64,000 nucleotides of DNA from Climacium dendroides (GCA_950106755.1 OX467082.1:32302001-32366000); one strand, 5' to 3'. Shown: positions 16,178 to 28,300, counted from the stretch's first letter. Numbers and translations are program-made. Notes: generated by a model not told the origin, from the sequence alone.

Positions 16178-16483
16178 TTAAGGTATTAGAGATTTGGATA
16201 TTTGAACAGTGACAAGCAAGTCTCCAAGGGGACCATTGCTACCTACAACATATTCGGAATTCACGCTATGACAGATTCCCTCAGCAACCACTTCCCCATC
16301 AGAGTTGTGGAGGACAACAATTTTCGTGATCCATAGTCTTCGAGGGATACCGTCACAATCTGGAATGACGATGTCTTGTATTGGATCAATCTCAATCTCT
16401 CCTTCATCAGAAGAGTACTCCTGAAAAGGATGATCGCGAACAGCCATATCAACTATGCGTGAAATTAACAATTTATTAGACAT
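16178..16483 (-). pseudogene. Coding exon of a possible transposon-derived protein
   Basis: An open frame of about 100 codons with non-random composition, ending KSLIP and a stop. The first codons may be intronic, because a TAG acceptor precedes the segment starting DMAVRDHPF. An acidic stretch (SSDEGEIEIDP) is followed by VVLHNSDGEVVAEG and NGPLGDLLVTVQIS. The pattern 'VAxG...S...V...PLG...V.V' resembles the C-terminal domain seen in some plant transposon-encoded proteins; this is from memory and weak. It sits next to the left palindrome cluster, so it may be the last exon of a minus-strand gene whose introns hold those palindromes. I could not place upstream exons. Confidence 0.4.
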
Positions 16484-16530
16484 GGATACTAATATTGAAT
16501 CATTTGATATGACCGTGCGGATGAATATAC

Positions 16531-17250
16531 TTAACTCGACTCAAGTTAACTGTAAGTAACGACCTTATAAGATACTGAGCTTTAACTAGAATCAAGTTAA
16601 TTGAGAGGGCATCGATGATTGATCTTACGAGGGTGAGATATACAGAACATTAAAATATCCTACGGACGAAATCAGTAAACGATTATTTCAAGTCAGTAAA
16701 TCAAGAAATCAGTTTGAAGAGAGTGAACATGCCACTTGAAATTATCAACTCGATTCGAGTTAAATGAACTAGGATTGAGAGCACATGATACCTTTCGCAA
16801 GAAGAATTTTATCTAAAATATACTTCAACATTTAACTCGATACAAGATAAAGTACTTGCACGATTAGATACAATGTGACATTGCAGAATTTCATGGCTGA
16901 CTGAATATCAAAGTTCATATGCTTCCATATAATCATAGATATTAATTCATTTCTGAAACAAGACACCATGCCCTAAAGGTAAAACAAAGTCAACTCGACT
17001 CGAGTTAAATAGAAAATAACGGTTCTATTCGTATATTCCAAACTTACAGTTACTTTTGTCCTCTACCAGGTAGAAGTGAGATTAAATCATTTCCTCCCAT
17101 ATGATTTAACTCGGGTCGAGTTGAAATTCCTCTTGTAACACAATTCTCGTTGAATGATGTACTAATAGTTTAACTCGGGTCGAGTTGAAATTCCTCCTGT
17201 AACACGATTCTCGTCGAATGATGTACTCATATTTTAACTCGGGTCGAGTG
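16531..17250. repeat. Left cluster of the 15-bp palindrome AACTCG(RNY)CGAGTT
   Basis: Clear sites at 16533-16547 (one mismatch), 16747-16761, 16992-17006, 17108-17122, 17172-17186 and 17236-17250 (one mismatch). Decayed sites lie near 16581-16600 and 16831-16851. Many extend to TTTAACTCG and CGAGTTAAA arms. The last three lie in a tandem array with an exact 64-base spacing. The spacer is three bases, here ACT, ATT, ACT and GGT. The same motif recurs at 25.4-30.1 kb and I did not notice it elsewhere in the window. Confidence 0.85.
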
Positions 17251-17280
17251 GAAGTTCGTTACCGCAATTCACGGAGGTTT

Positions 17281-17849
17281 CTCATATTACGTTATATAGT
17301 GATCATCCTAAAAATGCGGCGGGTATTCGGGGATTTCATTTCCACAAACCAGACCATTAACCATGGAATGTGACGTAGAGCCTTGCCGAGTTGATCGCAA
17401 TAAGTCCCATATCCAAAATGAAAACACTGAAAGACCTCAAAATCTACAAAAAATTACAAGTAGCAAACAAGACGTTTCCAATCACCCTATGAAATCCGCG
17501 TACTCTCCACTGTCCCACAACTGGATTACGTAAAATTCAGAAGACACAAATTCAAATGATGTGCACTGCAGATACGCGGAGCATATTGTCAGAGAGGCCG
17601 CATGAGAGATAGAATGACAATGCTTGATGGAAAAAACAAAACGATTGTTGGAAGAAAATGAAGAGAGATTGAGGGACATGTATTGCGTACCCGAACCCGG
17701 AATCCAATCAAATGAATTGTCGCCAGCGACCCTTACGAAAATCAAAGATGCCTACTTACTGTCCTAGTAAAGACGTAATAAAATGACCTTTGTTAGATCG
17801 GGTGTGTGGCATACTACAAAAAGAGATGTAGGATTCTTAGTGTAGGCAA
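17281..17849. other. No recognisable gene
   Basis: Mixed-composition DNA between the palindrome cluster and a minisatellite. There are short open frames on the minus strand, none with a recognisable motif or a convincing exon boundary. Confidence 0.4.
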
Positions 17850-17985
17850 CGAAAATGACAACGGGGAGCTGTGCGTGAGGGAGGTGTATGAGTGCGGACG
17901 GCGAAAATGACAATGGAAAGTTCTGCCTGAGGGAGGATTCTGATTGTGGATGGCGGAAATGAGAATGGGAAGTTCGCATGAGGGA
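17850..17985. repeat. Imperfect ~52-bp tandem repeat
   Basis: About two and a half units sharing AAAATGACAA or AAATGAGAA, then a GTGAGGGAGG or TGAGGGAGG core, then TGTGGATGGCG or TGCGGACGGCG. The units are diverged. The chance open frames across it on the minus strand follow from the repetition. Confidence 0.55.
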
Positions 17986-18340
17986 AAGGGGGAGGAACAC
18001 TCTTGCCGCTAAACGCATTACGCAAAGGTTATCCTGGGAACAAGGCGTGGGATTTTCAAATGTTTCTCATGAACCGCAAATAGAAATACGCCAGCACTTT
18101 TGCTCCCGTTGACAAGTGCATTTATTAATTTCTGACAGCCTAGAATCTTCCACTTTTAGCTACTTAAGAATATTTAGCTCGATGTCGCCAGTATAACTTT
18201 TTTACGCAAAAAAACTCCTATTTCCAGAACCAAATGTCGATATTAATTGTCTGTTTTGTCGAATTCAGGAAAAGAAAAGGAAGAATCCTATGCAATTTGC
18301 AGGGACGGATGTTAACCTCGGAATGCCACTAGTGCAAATT
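17986..18340. other. No recognisable gene
   Basis: A short spacer. A CAAATTGCATAGGATT segment near 18334-18350 is close to the inverse of CCTATGCAATTTGC near 18288, giving a small inverted pair about 50 bases apart, of unknown meaning. Confidence 0.4.
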
Positions 18341-18349
18341 GCATAGGAT

Positions 18350-18434
18350 TAGGGTTTAGGATGACAGTCCAAGGTTTGGGTGACAGTCTAGAGTTTGGAT
18401 GACAGTCTAGGGTTTGGATGATAGTCTAGGGTTC
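18350..18434. repeat. ~19-bp minisatellite GATGACAGTCTAGGGTTTG
   Basis: Four to five imperfect units of the form ATGACAGTC(T/C)A(G/A)GGTTTGG, starting from a TTAGGGTTTAGG stretch. It looks like a degenerate satellite seeded from telomere-type sequence. Confidence 0.7.
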
Positions 18435-19059
18435 TCAAGAGAGATGAGAAGCATTTTTTTCATCCACTTCTTGTTGTTGATCTTTCATGTTGAGTTACAA
18501 AGAGTATCCAATTGAGTTTTTAGTCTAACTAGTGTTTGTGGGTATGTAGTTGAGGATTAAGTAAAAAAACGGATTACAAAATATGCTATTTCAGTCAGTG
18601 TATTTTGGGAAGTTGTGGTTCCTTGCTCTAAATCTGAAATCTCTCTACAAAAATGTTGTTTTCTGAGTTTGAGCTGAACTAGTGAAACGAAGGTCATGTA
18701 CATTAATTTCTACTCCAATGAACTTTGGATGTATTTTCAATTTCTATAGAATTCTATTTATAGGATGACACGGAAATTGAGTTTACACCATGATGTTTAT
18801 CACTATAATATACACACATGGTGAAAATTTCGGATTTTTTGAACTAATTTTCTATTTGATATGATTTGTCTTCACTTTTTCTTCAGAAATGATCAAAAAA
18901 ATCAATTTTGCTCCAAAAAAATCTAAATTTTTTGTGATCTAAAGAAGACATGTAGTTTCATCTCTGAGAAATAAATATAAAATTTTTCATATATATGTAC
19001 TTGCAGAATGGAAGAAAAATAAGTGATGGGCACTAAGGCTTGAAATCAATGGTCATGGG
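18435..19059. other. AT-rich DNA without recognisable gene
   Basis: Low-complexity AT-rich sequence leading into the foldback element. No coding or structural signal seen. Confidence 0.5.
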
Positions 19060-20495
19060 TCCGGCATTTAAGGGTTAAACACCCCCCCTCTAGCAAAAGG
19101 GAGGGCCTGTCAGGCGCAATGGGGCCTGCTCCTCCTAGTATGTTCCCTCTGTCCGTTCCCTTCGCTGTCCTGCCTTGGCTCCTCCTCTTCTCCCTCCCTC
19201 TCTTGCTCCCTTGCTCCCTTCCTTCACTCTTATCCTTTGGCCACAGATTTTTTCAACCTCAACCTTGTCTTTGTGTTTAACCCTTAATCGTTCAAGGCAC
19301 CAGATTTTCAAGTTTCAAATATTGTAAAGGTAAATAAAACCTAACCAACTTTCTATTTCTATTAGTTTAATTTTTTGCAAAATTATATTTGAAGTTTCAT
19401 TTTAGCATTAAAAATCCGATTTTTAAAATAGATGATTATGATTTTTCTATTCAAGATTTTGTGCAAGGCTACCCATTTCAATTTTGACTTCACGTAGTAT
19501 TGAGGGTTCTTGGAAATGAGCCTCAAATACACTAGATTGTGGAAATAAGATCACATAAGAAATTCATTTAAAAAAATTGTAGAATAGATTTTGGAAAGCC
19601 ATAAATTGATTGGGGTTGTGCATGTTGGGCCTTATAACCTCATATATTTTGGGGGTGACCAACATTTTAGATTTCATATGTGAAAAGAAATTTGGAAGGT
19701 TTTTGAACATATTGACTTTTTCAACATATTGACTACATGGACAAGTTATAACACATACATATTTCTTTTCTAAAAATGTTGAAATACAAAAGCCTTCACC
19801 TTTTAGAAGTGCTAGTGAAGCCTACATTTAAATTTAACTTTTAGGACATTGAACTTGCAATTGGTAGTAAAAGTCATTTTATAATCTTAGAACAATGTAC
19901 TTGAACAAGTTAACCAAAGAATCCTATGGTTGAATTTGTTTTAAAAAAATATTGATGAAGACTATAACCATGCTTTTGGAATGAATGGTGCTTAAGAAGT
20001 ATTTGAAATGAAATTTTAAATAAAACATTTGATGCAAAAGAAAACATTTAATCCTAAATGCTTAAGGCTTGTTTTTAGCTTCTCGAGATTTGCTTGAAAT
20101 TGAACAAAAGCCAACATTTTGATAAGTTCAATCAATTTTTTTGAATTGTAACTGTACAATTCAAACTAGACACGTTAGAGATCACATAGGAAAAGAAAAT
20201 TGATTCTTAAGGCTTTATTCAACATCACAATATTTGAAACGCGAAAATTCGATGCCTTGGACAATTAGGGGATAAAGGCAAAAACATGAGGTTGAAGCTA
20301 AAGAAACCTGTAGCCAAATGATAGGAGTCAAGGAAGGAAGCAAGGGAGCAAGAGAGGGAGGAGAAAAGGAAGAACAAAGGCAAAAGATGAAGGGAATGGA
20401 CAGAAGGAACAAAGGAGAAGCAGAGGCCCACTGTACCTACTAGACCCCCCTTTTTGCTCGAGGGTGTGTGTTTAACGTCCAGCATTTGCAGGTTC
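19060..20495. mobile_element. Foldback-type non-autonomous element with long terminal inverted arms
   Basis: The left arm (about 19060-19345) and right arm (about 20222-20495) are imperfect inverted copies over roughly 270 bases. Matching landmarks run inwards: GTTAAACACnCnCCCTC, then AGCAAAAnGGG, then CTCTTGCTCCCTTG, then TTTGGCCACAG/TTTGGCTACAG, then AGTTTCAAATATTGT/CGTTTCAAATATTGT. The interior is AT-rich and has no transposase. I could not define a target-site duplication, so the outer ends are approximate. A related end sequence recurs in direct orientation at about 20548. Confidence 0.65.
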
Positions 20496-21821
20496 AGTTC
20501 CGGTTACGATTGACCAGCTATTGTTTAGGGTTTAGGGTTTGCGTGACGTTAAACACCCCCCTTCGAGAGAAAGGGGGGCCTCTGTGGCAGGCAATGGGCC
20601 CTAGCCAGGCTGCCAGGACCAACTACCCGGCTTGCACTCCTACCCGGCTGCACTCCCTCTACTCCCTCTCGCGCAGCAACTCCCTCCAATCCAGCAACTC
20701 CGTCTCGCTTAGCCCAACTCCTGCTACTAGTCCATTCCTTAGTACAAAAATGAATTCATCAATTAAGGTACGAAGTCCATAAGTCGACCATCTAAGGTTT
20801 GGAACTGAATTTTAGGGAGGTGAAACATCTTGAAATATTTTTCAGTAAATTTTCCTTGAAAGACAAGGAGAATTGACATTTGGTCCAAGTCGTTGCATAT
20901 TTTTTGAAGCTTTGTGGAATTGAGAATTCATATTGGCAACTCTTGAAATTGAGTATTCTTAAGGTTTAGAAACCTTTCCTTTTTTGCAAAATGAAACTCT
21001 TCGTAACTTTTATTTCATAATTAAAAATTTGAATGGTTCAAAAGTTAGGTGTAGGTATCAATGTATACAATCATAACTTCTATTCTATAATTAAAAATTA
21101 AATGGTTTAGAAGTTGAGGAGAAAGTATCATTTCATGCAATTAAAAAAACATACAATATTTCTTTTGAAATAAATTTTTTACTACCCAATTTTACCATAA
21201 AAAATTAAACTTAAGACTTCTGGAATTTTTTTTGGAATGACATGAAACAAAGCTTCACGTATAAATCTGAATGAATGACATCCACTATATGAAATTCATG
21301 TAAAGATTCTAAATCATAAAACCAATAGAGGACTCACAAGTTCTCAGAAAATCCAAAGTAACCTATTTGGTCATTTGTGAGTTAATTGAAATTTGTTGTA
21401 TTACGAATTTTGAATTGTGATAAATTTGTATTCAATAAATTCATTTAAATTTTGGAAAAATCAATAGAATAGAAACTCTATTATTATTATTTTTTAAAAT
21501 AATTAACTTCAATTATATACAAAACAGAAGAGAAAATCAAATTCATAATGCTTGTAATATAAGATTCAAATACTCTAATTTGTGCCATGGCATTGCAAAT
21601 TAAAACATGTAGGATTATTTGTGTCTTTAGATTATAAGAATGTAAATCATAAAGAAATCTAAGGCATTAAATTACTCAAAAATTTCAAAAGAACATATTC
21701 TTTCATTTTTTCTAAATAGTGTTGACATATAATACTTGTAGACCTACAATTAAATGGCTAAACCTTTACCTACCATGTATCAATGACATGCTACTTTTGA
21801 ACTTTTCTGGACTTCGGTTCT

Positions 21822-22264
21822 AAGAATCCTTTGCGACGTATCAAATTGTTATCACCAAGCAATTCAGGGAAAGACCAAGTACTAATGAATGCTCCAACAT
21901 TGGCAACCCCTTGTGCTACCATACTCTTATACTTCCCTCAAATGGCTTGAAGATCGGCTATCCGGTGATCATGCAAATCATATTCATCTACTAGTGTCAA
22001 TAGGTCTTCAAAAAGAACACGAGGATTAGGCCGAACTACCCCACACACTTAGGGATCTTTGTCTTTGAAGACCATCGGCTCTTCTTCAGTATTAGAAATA
22101 TCAATTTCTCCTATGTCGTCATCAATAAAGACTGGGAGTTCTGGAACATTGTATGCACCACATGATGAAGATAATCCTTGTGACCAAGGGGTGTTTTTGT
22201 CAATGCCATGGCGAGTGCCAGCTTCTCTAACAATAAGCCCATCCTCTATGTCTGGATGGAGCAT
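21822..22264 (-). pseudogene. Decayed coding fragment inside the inverted-arm element
   Basis: On the minus strand a frame beginning LHPDIEDGLIVREAG runs to VFKDKDP and a stop. A further coding-like stretch, VVRPNPRVLFEDLLTLVDEY, follows, then a TGA after DLHDHRIADLQAI, then KYKSMVAQGVANVGAFIS. The composition is protein-like, and the context suggests captured or element-borne coding sequence. I do not recognise the family. Confidence 0.35.
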
Positions 22265-23620
22265 CTTGAAAACAATATTAATAAGAATGAATACAATATT
22301 AATAAGAGTGAAAAAAAAACAAAAAAATAATGGTATTCAAAAAATTTGAATTCTACTTTGAGCATGTTCTTTCAAAATGTTGTGTGTAAAGAACTTTGAA
22401 GTTATATGAACCCTTACTTGATTGCTATTTTTGGTAGTTTAAATTTTTGGAAGGATCTTTTTGAATTCTACTTTAAGCATGAATAATTTGATTTTGAAAA
22501 TATTGCAATAGCATCCAAGCCCTAGTATATCGTCAATAGAATAAATCATTTAAAAAAAAAGGAAATCATATTGTGCGACTTGCAATCACTCATAAACTCA
22601 AGAATTTAGACACAGATGTAGGCAATTGTTGGTCTCTTTGAATGACCTTGTATGTGAAATAAAAAATGAAGGCCAGAACCTTGCCTTGTACTTTAATGTC
22701 CCAAACTATATAATAGTGGACATTCATGTGAAAAAAATGGGAAACATGTTGTCCAAGTTGCAATCAATCCTAAACTCAAGCATTCAAAAAAATATGATAT
22801 TGGTGATCACTTTGAATGACCTTCTACGTGAAATAAAGAAAATAGGGTCAAGAACCTTGCCTTGTCCTTTAATGTCCAAATCAATATAAAGTCATGAAAT
22901 TCACGTGAAAAAAAAGTACAACAATATCACTTATGGAGTGAAAGATTATAATGTTTGATTATGAAGGTGCTAAAATAGCAAAAAACAATTGAAGTCTTTT
23001 TTGCAAGTGAAATCTATAAATTCCATGACAAAAAAAATTTGAGGTTAACTTGCCTTACTTGAAGAACCCGAATGAATTTACGACCTCTCGAAATTCTCTC
23101 TACAACATTTTAAAATGAATTTAAAATCTGATTTTTTCTCCAAGATGTACTGTATAATTTGAGGCTCATTTCTAAGAGCTCTTAACACTTAAGAAAGTCA
23201 AGATTCCACAGGGTACTCTTGCACAAAATCTCTTATAGAAAAATCACTGTCATTTAATTTCAAGATCGGACTTTTGGAGGTAAATCTAGACTTTAAGAAC
23301 ATTCAAAAATATGAACTACTAAAAGTACTAAGTTGGTTAAGATTTATTTAACTTCAAAGTTTTGCAAACACCATATTTGGGTGCCTTTGGCATTTATGAG
23401 TTCATTTTAGATTTCACTTGAACCCTAATATATACACACAAATAGTAAAAATTAATTATAAGATGGAATTGTAAAGAGTGAGGACATTTGGTATTATATG
23501 ATTAAATTTCGTAAGAATTAATAAAAAAAAGGTACTCTTAAGATGTGAAGAAAAGAACATTCAAGAATCTTCAAGCGCATTGTAGTAGGAATAGAGAGTG
23601 TATCAAATAATTAGTAATGT

Positions 23621-23650
23621 GGGTTTAGGGTTTAGGGTTTAGGGTTTAGG
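23621..23650. repeat. Short interstitial telomere-type array (TTTAGGG)n
   Basis: Four consecutive TTTAGGG units, the plant telomere repeat, within AT-rich DNA. Shorter runs occur near 18350 and 20526. Confidence 0.9.
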
Positions 23651-24381
23651 AAATCGTATCGTAATTTTTGTCATACCTTTTCAATATTGATGACTATCAA
23701 TGAAATATTAAGAATCCCATAAAGAAATGTGATATATGAAGTATGCAAAATGTATTTATCAAAATACATGAGGGGTTTAGAGTTATGATATTGACAATTT
23801 CAGGATGAAATGTACTAAGGTATGAGGTCCTAAAATAGCACTCTTTCTAAAATGGCCCACCTTCTTAAATGTACACTATTTGTACATTTTTTTTTCATAG
23901 TCCTTAGTAATGTACCAAAAGTGTACATTCTAGGAGGTGAGCCATTTTGGAGCCCTATGCCATTTCAATTGCAAAATTGAATAACTAATTACACAAAGCT
24001 CCCCAAAATATGAAACATTTTGGGTTAGATGTGAATTCTACTTGTTGTTTAGGAAAAATTTATTGAAAAAAATTTGAAGATGTTTCACCTACCCTAATTT
24101 CAATTCTAGGTCCTTAGAAAATCCATGTATGGACCTTCTACCGTTTGTGTCAATGAAACTAATTAAAAAAATTAAAAATCAGCATGCCCCAAACCCAAAT
24201 CAGCAACTTCATTACCATAACTAGCATGTCATTAATGCCAAATTTGGAGGCTGAATGCGCTCGAGACAGCAATCATCAATCTGGACGATCAATTCCAATG
24301 GAGGGCCCAGATTGCATGACTCCCCGAAACCCAAGCCTGTCCGCGCGCTGGAACCCTACCCTAGTCTTCTTTTCAGTTTCC

Positions 24382-24612
24382 GTGCTTCGGCGAGTGGTGA
24401 GTACTTGGCGCGTTTCGGCGAGTGGTTTGTTTTCAGTTTGCGTGCTTCGGTGCTTCGGCGAGTGGTGAGTACTTGGCGCGTTTCGGCGACTGGTTTGTTT
24501 TCAGTTTGCGTGCTTCGGTGCTTCGGCGAGTGGTGAGTACTTGGCGCGTTTCGGCGACTGGTTTGTTTTCAGTTTGTGTGCTTCGGCGAGTGGTGAGTAG
24601 TTGGCGAGTTCC
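24382..24612. repeat. 60/68-bp minisatellite
   Basis: About three and a half units containing GTGCTTCGGCGAGTGGTGAG, then TACTTGGCGCGTTTCGGCGA, then a CTGGTTTGTTTTCAGTTTG tail. Two units carry an extra GTGCTTCG, giving 68 instead of 60 bases. The array is GC-richer than its surroundings. Open frames across it are a by-product of the repetition. Confidence 0.85.
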
Positions 24613-24696
24613 TGATTTGGATTTAGGGTGTGTGAAGCTCGTGGGGAGAGGCAACGTGTAGGATTTGCTGGATTCCGTTTTCTACTTCTTCGGGGG

Positions 24697-25336
24697 CACA
24701 GCGTTTAGGGTTTGTGGGATTCCGTTGCTACTCCGTTTTCGGATGTTTTGGAGTTCGTGCATCTGAGCTTCTTCAGATTTCTGTTCCTGGTATGCAAAAT
24801 TTCTAGCTCGTACAAAATTTTACTTTCATTGCAATCCTCTTTCTATTACAATCCTTCTTTCATTCTAATCCTGCTGTGCATCTGCATACTCAGTTGTTGA
24901 GCTTTTAGATTTGTAGCATGGAATACATAGTTTCTGTGGCATTGCAATTCTCATTGTCTGCAACTGTTTGAATCCATTCAATTCACAGAGCAAAGTAAAG
25001 GGCGAAGCGTTTAGGGTTTCTGGGATTCCGTTGTTGCTTTGCTTTCAGATTTTTGGGAGTTGTTGTGTTTGAACTTGTTCGGGTTTCTGTTCTTGTTTGT
25101 CAATCGTACAGAACTGAAGTCTGCAGGTACGCAAAATTTCTAGCTCGTACAGAATTTTACTTTCATTGCAATCCTCCTTCTATTGCAATCCTTCTTTCAT
25201 TCCAATCCTGCTGTGCATCTGCATACTCAGTTTCTAAGCTTTTAGATTTGTAGCATTGAATTCATAGTCTCTGTGGCATTGCAATTCTCATTGTGTGCAA
25301 CTGTTTGAACCCATTCAATTCACACAGCAAAGTAAA
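24697..25336. repeat. Tandem duplication of ~320 bp, possible leader or promoter of the downstream module
   Basis: Segments 24697-25002 and 25003-25336 are related copies. Both run from GCGTTTAGGGTTTnTGGGAT through AAATTTCTAGCTCGTAC and CTGCTGTGCATCTGCATACT to a CAACTGTTTGAACCCATTC-type end. Each contains donor-like GGTATGC or GGTACGC and a T/C-rich stretch. Position and plant-leader-like sequence suggest upstream non-coding exons or a promoter for the gene at 25.97 kb; this is inference. Confidence 0.7.
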
Positions 25337-25393
25337 TCCAGTAGAAACCCTAAACCCTGAAACCAATCACGATGTACGTTTAATACGAAGCAA

Positions 25394-28300
25394 TTTAACT
25401 CGATGCTAGTTTAACTCGATAACTCGGTATTCAGAAGCTCTTCCTTCAAAGCATCGCTAGATTTTAACTCGGTTCGAGTTAAAATTGTACGCGACTTGAC
25501 TGTCATGACCATGCACGATGTAATCTGTGGATGAAGAAAGCCCAGAAACATATTGAAAATCAATCCTGACGACCAGTTTAACTCGAACCGAGTTAAATGC
25601 CAGCGGCAAACCTCCATTGGTTATTTTGGTAACCAAATCTATTTAACTCGGTTCGAGTGAAATAGTGAGTAAACACTGAATTCACATACTTAACAAGAAC
25701 AAATATTGAACTCCAGCAATAATCCAATTCGACAAATAACATAATTGTAAAAGAAACCATTTTCATAGGAAGACAAGAACAACTGAAACCATATTAAAAT
25801 AGAAACCTTAACTCGGCCCGAGTTAAAAGCAATGCAAACGGTAAGCGTCGAACTAAATGAGTACCATCGATAACACACTTCACCCGCAGAATTTCAAGCA
25901 AACCACCATGCTCTTGAAAATGCATTTATGACTAAATAATATTTAACTCGAGTCGAGTTAACAGTTGGATCTGCATGATACCATTGCAAAAATGGACGCA
26001 CAGGTTTCCGGCTTGCAGGTGTATCTGAAGCGATTTGCCATTCCTGAAGAAGACCGAGACGAGTACGGCGACGCCGACATGCTCGGTGAATGTTGGGAGT
26101 GGCAGGAACCCCACGAAGTTGAGTATTGGACTATTGTCCTTGTTCCCATGACTAAGCACTTGTCATTCAAAACCAAATACAAGAAAGTGGAAGACAACCT
26201 CCCCGTCACACTAACGGAGGCGGTGCGGGAGGTACTGACAGGTCCGAATGGCTTGCTATTCATTTGCTGTAAAACCGTGGACCCCAACCAAGCGGAGGAG
26301 TACATATTCTCCTATGTCGTGAATAGCCGGAAGTGTTCCTTCTCCGTGTCTGCGTACTACAAGACATTGGAGAACACAGATTATCAAGCGCTACAAAAGA
26401 CTATCGAGAAGCAGCTAGAGGAGAAGAGGTGGCAAAACAAAGATGGAGGCCCTCTGCAGTCAGTTACACTGGCATCGAGGGTGAATTCACTCATCAACGG
26501 GTTTGGTAATTTCAAGACATCACTGGCAAGCAAAAGTGACAGACTGCAGCTAGTCTCACTTACGAGGGATTACAGCAACCAACCCAGCCATGGATCCCTC
26601 GTGCTTGTAACACCAGAGACTGGTTGAAGCCACACACGTTTGAAACAAACCGAGCGATTCAGTCGAAGAGATCCGTCAGGGTCTCCGTCGACTACGCCAA
26701 AACCCCGAACTCTGAAAGGAAGGACATCGCTAGTACCTGAAAGCAGTCTGTCATCCGAGATTGTAGACATTCCACAGGACCTCGGCGGAAATGTAAAGGA
26801 CATCGACTACGAGGTGGCGTGTAAATCGTATTCCGATTATTGGTCTGCATGTACGGAATCGTACGTCGAAGGGATCGGTCAGAAGTTTGAGATTTCCATA
26901 AACCAGCTGGAGAAGCCGCCTCAAAATCTCAACATTCGAGAGTTGGAAGAAAAGGGTGTATTGAGGGCGTTGAACTTCCTGGTAAACATGCCCGACCCTG
27001 ACAAGAAGATGACCTTTTGCGCCTATCCCCAAGGTTTAAAGACAAGGCTAGCAAGGTTTGACGATGTCAAGGACGCCAAGTTCTGGATGGTGAATGGCCA
27101 ACATTGCGTGGCAGCGTCTCAGCGAATGCAAGGGATGGAGCAAATTTCTGATGACAAGAAGGCGAAGTTCAAGAAGTGGGACTGTTTTGTGGTTTGGAAC
27201 AAAGACGACAATGTCATTAGGAAAATCTCGGCATACTATAATCGGGTGAACCATTTCCAGAACTTCATGCCAACATGGTCCACCAATATTCTTGCATCAA
27301 GGTCTGTGTGGACAAGTATGGAAAGTCCAACTCCACCTAGAGAGCCCATAGAGCTTGGGAAGATGATAACTGCTGGAAAGAAGACAAAGGCAGACGGCTA
27401 TAATTAGAGACTGTTTGCGGTAAATTCATGAACTTCAACTCGAGCCGAGTTAAAACGTTTATTTTTTGGTCCTTGTCTGTGTTTCTGCATATTTAACTCG
27501 CCTCAAGTTAAGATCACTCACTGACAAACTGAATATGACATGTATGAACTGCAGGAGTTCAAGACCGCTATCAAGTTTAGGTTTTCTATGATTGATGTGA
27601 AGAAGAACCAGGGCTACCTCGGCAAGAAGAACCAGAGGGACACTGACATTCACAATGAGATCAAACTCATTACTACGTCTTAGGATGTCTATGACCTCTG
27701 GGCCGAGGTCATTTCAAGTCAGTCCCAAGGGGGTCTCATCGATCCCGACTCATTGATGGCGTTCAAAGACGTCAAGGGTTGGGACCCGGACAAGGATGGA
27801 GTCATATCTCGGGAGTTTTTCAAATGGATCGGTAACGTCACTGAGAATGACCTGAGGAGGCTTGCCCTACATCTCCTTTTCAGGACGAAGAATCGGGTGC
27901 ACGGTCACCCGAAAGTTGTCATGAAGGTGCCAAAGTTAGTTCTCCCTGATTGCTACACTACAAAGGACTGGTTGGAGCGAACAAAGAGGAAAGCCGCTGT
28001 GAGGATTCAGCTTCACCACTTTGACTCCAAGCTACGGCTATTTGACAACGACGGGAACTCCAGGAGGAAAGCTTGGAAGGATTTCAAGCGTGACTATAAC
28101 GTTACCAAGGCCATGATGAATACGCTGCTCACAAGGCCTGGGGAGACATTCTTCACTCAAATGAAGATGCCATCGAACAAGAAGAAGACAATCGATGAGC
28201 TGTCTCCCATGGCCAAGGAGTTCTTCAAGGTCTTCCTGGAGAGCAAGGGGAAGTTCATAAAGCCGCAAGCAAGCACCTTTTTTCGGCCCTATGAAACGAA

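Larger units (their letters stand above)
20540..24140. mobile_element. Second, larger inverted-arm element nested against the first
   Basis: An end-like segment with GTTAAACACCCCCC begins at about 20548. Sequence at about 20770-20940 (GGTGAAACATCTTGAAAT, AAGCTTTGTGGAATT) is an imperfect inverted copy of about 23965-24140. In addition, 23130-23370 is an inverted relative of 19320-19540 in the neighbouring element, so the two share a family. The interior is AT-rich with one decayed coding fragment near 22 kb and a telomere-like run near 23.6 kb. Boundaries are uncertain. Confidence 0.45.

Noticed and set aside
24184..24661. Overlapping ORFs on both strands near 24.4 kb as genes
   Set aside because: They follow the 60/68-bp tandem repeat and stay open only because of repetition.
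27774..27815. EF-hand in the second exon (DPDKDGVIS)
   Set aside because: Only one partial loop without the flanking helices or a second hand; chance similarity.
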